Source: CAZRHR01 sp964599915
GTDB taxonomy: Bacteria; Bacteroidota; Bacteroidia; CAIKAF01
DNA length: 47,433 bases
NCBI GenBank assembly: GCA_964599915.1
Contig: CAZRHR010000011.1
Coordinates: 1-47,433, forward strand
Direction of reading: 5' to 3'
Shown: positions 43,489 through 47,433 of the stretch, in pieces
Layout: every line of letters begins with the position of its first letter
Numbering within the stretch: position 1 is the first letter of the stretch
Notes under the pieces: generated by a model
What the model saw: only the letters and a program-made list of their open reading frames with translations
Database searches by the model: none
Told to the model about the DNA's origin: nothing
Made by a program: the position numbers and the translations under genes

Positions 43489-44076
43489 ATGGAAAAATAC
43501 CTTTTTATTGGTTTGGGCAACCCCGGCAACGAGTATGCACATACCCGACATAACATTGGCTTTGATGCCCTGGATCTTTGGGCCCAACAATTAAAAACAA
43601 GTTTCCAAACAGCTAGGCTTGGAGACGTCGCTCATGCCAAAATCAAAGGGAAAGCGGTGGTACTTCTTAAGCCCAATACTTTCATGAACCTTTCCGGAAA
43701 AGCCATGCAATATTGGATGACCACAGAAAAAGTTCCTCTGGAAAGAACACTGGTTGTCACCGACGATCTGGCTTTGCCTCTTGGAAAATTACGCCTGAAA
43801 ATGAAAGGCTCGGACGGAGGACACAACGGTTTGGCGCACATCATTTCTACCTTAAAAACCCAAGATTTTCCACGATTACGCTTTGGCATTGGAAACCAAT
43901 TTCAAAAAGGTAAACAGGTGGATTTTGTGCTCGGAACTTGGGAAGAGGAAGAAAAAGCCCTCGTCCAATTCACCCTTGAACGTCTCACCCAAGGACTGCA
44001 ACAATTCATGTTTCAAGGCCCGGAAAAAACCATGAACTTGGTCAACACGGATTCACCACCGATATCCAACCCCTAA
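43489..44076 (+). CDS. pth: Peptidyl-tRNA hydrolase
   Basis: Pth frees peptides from tRNAs that dropped off the ribosome. The 195-residue protein has FIGLGNPGNEYAHTRHNIGF with catalytic His21, the substrate residue in KPNTFMNLSGKA and the acidic loop GSDGGHNGLAHI. The last 24 bp overlap the end of the convergent barrel gene. Confidence 0.97.
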   Translation: MEKYLFIGLGNPGNEYAHTRHNIGFDALDLWAQQLKTSFQTARLGDVAHAKIKGKAVVLLKPNTFMNLSGKAMQYWMTTEKVPLERTLVVTDDLALPLGKLRLKMKGSDGGHNGLAHIISTLKTQDFPRLRFGIGNQFQKGKQVDFVLGTWEEEEKALVQFTLERLTQGLQQFMFQGPEKTMNLVNTDSPPISNP

Positions 44077-44970
44077 CCAACCAACAAGGGTGTTTCCCGG
44101 CTGTGTTTCAGGTCTCACCTGCACCACCGGAATACGTATTTGCCCTTGAAAAAACCAGTTTCTTCCCATCCAGTCCAAACCCACTTGCCCAAAACCGAAA
44201 AGACCACCACTGGCATCGTCACGAACGCCATTTACCCTGTCTTTCTCAAAAAAATCTAGGCCAAAACCAAGCTGTGGCATCCACGTTCCTTCCCCACGCG
44301 TAAAGGAACGAAAGGCCATCAGATTCAAGCCTCCTTGCAAGCCGGGTTGGTCTCCATTTATATGGGCAAAACTATGTTTTACTCGCACATCGCTTTGCAC
44401 ACCCCAAGCATCCTTTTGCCATAAGGCGGTGGACTGAGCCATGAGGCCAAAAACACCCGTTCCCGGCTGAAACCACATGGGAAACAATAACCCAAACCGA
44501 TCGCGAAGTCCCATGCGCCCTGTTGGAAGTTGCACGCCGCCTCCCAACCACCAACGAAATACAGAAGATTTGGCGGTATCTTCCTTCTTCACCGCCTCCC
44601 AAAGAAAACTTAATTGTCCATCACCTAGGCCTGTGGCGCCAGACCAACCCTCTTCATCTAATCGAACGTGATGCTTCACGGGGAGTGTGGCCCAAACTTG
44701 CCAACGGGCATGTGGCTGCCAACGCCCCCACACATCCAATGCCACTTGTAGATCTTCCCGAACTTGCACCTGCCCTGTTCCATGAAATGAAGAGGCCGGA
44801 TGACGAAAATGCTGAAAACGCGTTCGCGCCCCAATCATGTGACCCTGCATTCCTTGAATGAATCCGGTATAGCCACTGCTGCTTACGCAACCACATACGT
44901 CGCAGGCATGTAAGGGAAGCATTTGGCCAAGCCAAACAAAAGCCAATATCAAGTATAATCTCCTATTCAT
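44053..44970 (-). CDS. Outer-membrane beta-barrel-like protein with N-terminal CDVCGC motif
   Basis: The 305-residue product has a signal peptide and, right after the cleavage site, a C-x2-C-G-C motif (Cys23, Cys26, Cys28). The remainder alternates polar and aromatic residues like a transmembrane beta-barrel (VWGRWQPHARWQVWATLPV, FFQGQIRIPVVQ, terminal VGYRW). Such proteins occur next to MbnP/MbnH-type genes in Bacteroidota and are annotated as transporters; the cysteine motif suggests metal binding at the periplasmic mouth. It is the last gene of the leftward module; its ATG overlaps the cytochrome stop by 4 bp, and its stop overlaps pth by 24 bp. Confidence 0.8.
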   Translation of the reverse strand: MNRRLYLILAFVWLGQMLPLHACDVCGCVSSSGYTGFIQGMQGHMIGARTRFQHFRHPASSFHGTGQVQVREDLQVALDVWGRWQPHARWQVWATLPVKHHVRLDEEGWSGATGLGDGQLSFLWEAVKKEDTAKSSVFRWWLGGGVQLPTGRMGLRDRFGLLFPMWFQPGTGVFGLMAQSTALWQKDAWGVQSDVRVKHSFAHINGDQPGLQGGLNLMAFRSFTRGEGTWMPQLGFGLDFFEKDRVNGVRDDASGGLFGFGQVGLDWMGRNWFFQGQIRIPVVQVRPETQPGNTLVGWLGVGYRW

Positions 44971-45950
44971 GGCGCTGAAAACAATGGGTTTGATATAAAT
45001 GAAACATCGGTTAGCGTGTGTAAAAAGGCTTCAAGGTCTTTTTTATCCGAAGCAGTAAGGGGCATTCCCATGCCTTCCGGAGCGGGTCTGGCATAATGGT
45101 CCAAGACCTGAGAAAGTTGCTGAAATTGTCCTTGGTGCATGTAGGGATAAGTCAAAGCCACATTTCGAAGGTGAGGCACCCTAAATTTTCCTGAATCTTG
45201 GGGGTCGCCCGTTATCCGCATCCGTCCGGTGTCTTGGCCATCTGAGGGCACATGATTGCGCTCAAAACCAAAACTTGAAGTCAGCGGACCTGTGTGGCAA
45301 CGCTCACAATGGTTAAGAAATAAGGTATAACCACGTTTTTCTGTGGCAGAAAACCCCGTTCCAAAACGCAAATAGGTATCAAATGGACTTTGGGCAGATA
45401 CCATACCCGCCAGAAAAGCCGCTAAGGCTCTAAAAAATCTAACTTCAGTGATTCCACCTGAACCAAATGCGTTATTAAACATCTGATTATATTTGTCTTG
45501 AGTGCGCAATCTATCCAATACACCGGAAACAGTAAAATCCATTTCCACGGGCTCTGTGATGGGCAAAACGGAAAAAATCTCCAGATGCAAGACCCCTCCA
45601 TCCCAATTGAAATGAGGCATCCAGGCGAGGTTGGCGAGGCCTGGAGCGTTTCTTTTTCCTAGCGCACCATCCACCCCAGCAGAAAAACGGATGTTATGGT
45701 CTGCAAAACCATGGACTTGTGCATGGCAGCTTCCGCAAGAAATCGAAGAATCTCTAGACAACATGGGTTCATAAAACAATGTCCTTCCTAAATGAAATAT
45801 GCCCTCCTTATCGGTGCCAGGATACACCGGTGCGGGAAAATGATCTGGAACCTCGAACATTGAAACGGTTTCTTCTTGTGGGGCGCATCCCCACAAGAGG
45901 CAGAATAGGGAAGCTCCTGTAAGGAGCTTCCCATGAAAAATCATCGCCAT
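44967..45950 (-). CDS. MbnH/MauG-like di-haem cytochrome c lipoprotein
   Basis: The 327-residue protein has a lipoprotein signal (LLWGC, Cys22) and two haem c sites: Cys72-x2-Cys75-His76 (CGSCH) and Cys215-x2-Cys218-His219 (CERCH). The layout FHLGRTLFYEPMLSRDSSISC, NAPGLANLAWMP and VPHLRNVALTYPYMHQGQ is that of the bacterial cytochrome c peroxidase/MauG superfamily. Directly upstream lies an MbnP-like gene, and MbnH enzymes turn a tryptophan of MbnP into kynurenine to create a copper site. That activity is inferred from context; a plain peroxidase is the alternative. It starts 1 bp after the mbnP-like stop. Confidence 0.88.
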   Translation of the reverse strand: MAMIFHGKLLTGASLFCLLWGCAPQEETVSMFEVPDHFPAPVYPGTDKEGIFHLGRTLFYEPMLSRDSSISCGSCHAQVHGFADHNIRFSAGVDGALGKRNAPGLANLAWMPHFNWDGGVLHLEIFSVLPITEPVEMDFTVSGVLDRLRTQDKYNQMFNNAFGSGGITEVRFFRALAAFLAGMVSAQSPFDTYLRFGTGFSATEKRGYTLFLNHCERCHTGPLTSSFGFERNHVPSDGQDTGRMRITGDPQDSGKFRVPHLRNVALTYPYMHQGQFQQLSQVLDHYARPAPEGMGMPLTASDKKDLEAFLHTLTDVSFISNPLFSAP

Positions 45951-45951
45951 G

Positions 45952-46695
45952 TTAATTATGCAGATGATCGTATTGAAAGGCCGATGAAAAGCGCGTGGCT
46001 ATACCAGAAGTCGTTGGCGAAGGCATGTGGAAAGTACTTTGGCCTGCCGTATTAAAATCCGCATTCCAAATTTGACTAACATCCACTTTGCAATGAACAC
46101 TGGGTACACCACCAGAACGAACCCTTAGGCGACTCGCGCCAAAAGAAAGAGCAATGGGACGAATGGCGGAATGTGTTCCTTGAAATCCACCCACATGGTA
46201 AGCAAAGCCGTTCGACTGCCGATGTGTGGTACCTTCTGCTTTCAAGAAGATATACCCTGTGGACCAACTCCAAAACATTTGATTGGAAACGGCCAAGGCG
46301 CCTTCCTGTGCGCCAGAAACATTTCTAGCAGAATCCACTCCAAATAAAAATCGGATGCCGGCATAATCTCCTTCCGGAATGCTATCCAACAGCAAAGCGG
46401 ACATCACACCTTCTGACGTTCGGACCAAATGATAACTTTCTGGCTCCTGCCATTCGCTACCATCTTCCCGAACCAAAACAATTTGACTTACATAATAGTC
46501 AAATTTGCTGAAAGTGAGGGAGTCACCCGTGATGGGATGCACCAAAGGTGTTTGTAAACCAAAGGGCTGACTGGCTTGAGTCCAAACATGGTCGAGTTTC
46601 AAAATGGACGATCCTAAAGCACCTGCTTCCGGTTCATCTGAACAGCCGGTCCATAATAGACCCCAAAAGAGCATTAAGCCCCATATTTTTTTCAT
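45952..46695 (-). CDS. MbnP-like copper-binding lipoprotein
   Basis: From ATG 46695 the product is 247 residues with a lipoprotein signal (lipobox WTGC, Cys18). The core has LVHPITGDSLTFSKFDYYVS, IPEGDYAGIRFLFGVD and NQMFWSWSTGYIFLKAEG, the pattern of the MbnP-like family. Trp142 and Trp144 in that motif and His157 and His167 after it are candidates for the modified residue and copper ligands. A TTG at 46716 would add seven residues and spoil the signal. It probably binds copper in the periplasm and is modified by the cytochrome encoded next. Confidence 0.87.
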   Translation of the reverse strand: MKKIWGLMLFWGLLWTGCSDEPEAGALGSSILKLDHVWTQASQPFGLQTPLVHPITGDSLTFSKFDYYVSQIVLVREDGSEWQEPESYHLVRTSEGVMSALLLDSIPEGDYAGIRFLFGVDSARNVSGAQEGALAVSNQMFWSWSTGYIFLKAEGTTHRQSNGFAYHVGGFQGTHSAIRPIALSFGASRLRVRSGGVPSVHCKVDVSQIWNADFNTAGQSTFHMPSPTTSGIATRFSSAFQYDHLHN

Positions 46696-46765
46696 GAGAA
46701 ATCTGAGTAAAACCAATAAAATCGAAATAAGTCATCGGGGTGTATGTGACACCCTCATAGAGGAA

Positions 46766-47140
46766 TTAACCGATGTATTGATTGGGGGGACGCTCATGAA
46801 AGGAGGGGAAACCAGGCAAAATTTGCGCTATTATACTCCTGTTTAATAGCACTTTATTAAAATTATTATCCTCTAAAATAATCGGCAATGAAGAGACGAA
46901 AAACGGTGACAACTCATGGTCTATCCCCACAGGTAAAGAAGCCGGTTTCTCCTGAGAAGGGAGTTTTTTCATCACACGCAACAATTGGCATTTTCCGGCA
47001 CACGTTACTACTTTAATTTGTGTGCACTCTGATTGGCGAAGTGTAGGTGAGGAAAAGTGAAAATCTACGACGAGCCCATTTTTAAGTAAAAAGGGAAAAA
47101 GAAGGGAAAAAATTAGCCCGTATGCAGACCATCTTTGCAT
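46766..47140 (-). CDS. Small exported or membrane-anchored protein with C-x7-C-x3-C motif (CAGKC)
   Basis: From ATG 47140 the product is 124 residues: one N-terminal hydrophobic segment (YGLIFSLLFPFLLKNGLVV), then Cys39, Cys47 and Cys51 in ECTQIKVVTCAGKCQL and a Lys-rich stretch, and an unstructured tail. It resembles a family of short Bacteroidota proteins with a C-x-GKC-x-L motif found near metal-uptake genes, but I cannot name a characterised member. It lies 70 bp upstream of the mbnP-like gene and is likely the first gene of the module. Upstream in-frame ATG 47206 would overlap the transporter gene. A TATCTTTG box (47145-47152) sits just before the start. Confidence 0.62.
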   Translation of the reverse strand: MQRWSAYGLIFSLLFPFLLKNGLVVDFHFSSPTLRQSECTQIKVVTCAGKCQLLRVMKKLPSQEKPASLPVGIDHELSPFFVSSLPIILEDNNFNKVLLNRSIIAQILPGFPSFHERPPNQYIG

Positions 47141-47183
47141 GGGCCAAAGATACCAAAAAACATCTTGTATCCGTTGCCTGGTC

Positions 47184-47433
47184 TCATTTTTTGGGGAACG
47201 AGCCATGGATAAAAACTTCGATTCCTTTGTCTTCCCATTTCTGTTGTTGAACCGAAAATGAATGTAAAAAGGAATGGTCTGCAAAATAGAGCGATTCGGT
47301 GTACACATGAAGTGTTTTTACTTCCGCTGGCAGGTTAAACTTCTTTTTAAGCCCATATATATTGGTAAAGGCCGCAACCCCAGAAAGGGTGAGCGTAGCT
47401 TGACTTCCATCTATCATTACAGAAGCCCTGGCT
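47184..47433 (-). CDS. SulP-type anion transporter, C-terminal STAS-like end (5' part beyond window)
   Basis: The frame stays open to the right edge, so only about the last 82 residues are seen. They read as a STAS-like domain: SQATLTLSGVAAFTNIYGLK, a loop, then ESLYFADHSFLHSF and a final KGIEVFIHG strand. This order is that of the short STAS end of SulP-family bicarbonate/sulfate transporters in Bacteroidota (ATFxNxxxLK ... IDHxxxE ... KGIxVxxxG). Whether the transporter belongs to the metal module downstream is not known; the gap to the next ATG is 43 bp. Confidence 0.72.
   Translation of the reverse strand, partial: ARASVMIDGSQATLTLSGVAAFTNIYGLKKKFNLPAEVKTLHVYTESLYFADHSFLHSFSVQQQKWEDKGIEVFIHGSFPKK

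Noticed and set aside
47184..47433. Independent small gene of 77 residues starting at 47417
   Set aside because: The frame remains open upstream of that ATG to the window edge, and the sequence reads as a STAS-like C-terminal domain.

Overview
The window reads as a chromosomal segment from a member of the Bacteroidota, probably a Flavobacteriales-like, gliding or T9SS-secreting lineage. The reasons are: several proteins with type IX secretion (T9SS) C-terminal sorting domains (types A and B); a T9SS translocon plug protein; a Na+-translocating NADH:quinone reductase (Nqr) operon; a four-helix-bundle 23S-intervening-sequence protein; M43 cytophagalysin-type metalloproteases; and repeated TAnnTTTG promoter elements a few bases upstream of start codons. 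No phage, integrase or transposase was seen. This placement comes from gene content only.

Layout. 1-2197 is the N-terminal part of a very large glycine-rich secreted protein that runs off the left edge. 2442-3275 is a non-coding tandem array of about 245-bp units ending in a strong terminator. 3369-12579 is a leftward block of mostly housekeeping genes: efp, a lipoprotein, rnr, pdhB, a small membrane protein, an SDR oxidoreductase, a secreted PETase/cutinase-like hydrolase and alaS. A divergent M23 peptidase follows (12644-13615), then a second glycine-rich protein, purQ, and three tandem secreted YbjN-like paralogs (15965-17961) with odd low-complexity DNA between the second and third. 18483-24592 is the complete nqrABCDEF operon. 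24826-26983 holds the T9SS plug protein translationally coupled to a formylglycine-generating-enzyme-like lipoprotein. 26984-29258 is an unusual patch in which AATTACGAATT-type repeats separate a third glycine-rich gene, an IVP four-helix-bundle gene and the end of an M43 protease gene.

29253-31061 is a lipoprotein/M43 protease pair. 31127-35972 is a rightward run: cyclophilin, an unknown protein, lysS, an unknown secreted protein and fumC. 36227-38756 encodes a second M43 protease and methylmalonyl-CoA epimerase. 38985-41411 encodes a PKD-repeat T9SS type B protein. A tRNA-Leu(CAA) with its own terminator follows, then prs, rplY (bL25) and pth. 44053-47140 is a leftward four-gene set: a small membrane protein with a C-x7-C-x3-C motif, an MbnP-like lipoprotein, an MbnH/MauG-like di-haem cytochrome, and a CDVCGC-tagged beta-barrel-like protein. 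It is best explained as a periplasmic/outer-membrane metal (copper) handling module. The C-terminal STAS-like end of a SulP-type anion transporter runs in from the right edge.

How the genes fit together. The secretion theme is strong: the plug protein serves the SprA translocon, and the hydrolase, both M43 proteases and the PKD protein are its likely cargo. Nqr, FumC, PdhB and methylmalonyl-CoA epimerase indicate aerobic central metabolism with sodium-coupled respiration. The most promising unusual items are the MbnP/MbnH-centred operon, the non-coding tandem array, the FGE-like lipoprotein fused by overlap to the T9SS plug gene, the PETase-like exported esterase, EF-P with Asn at its loop tip, and the set of glycine-rich ALK/LTK-GRD-like surface proteins.
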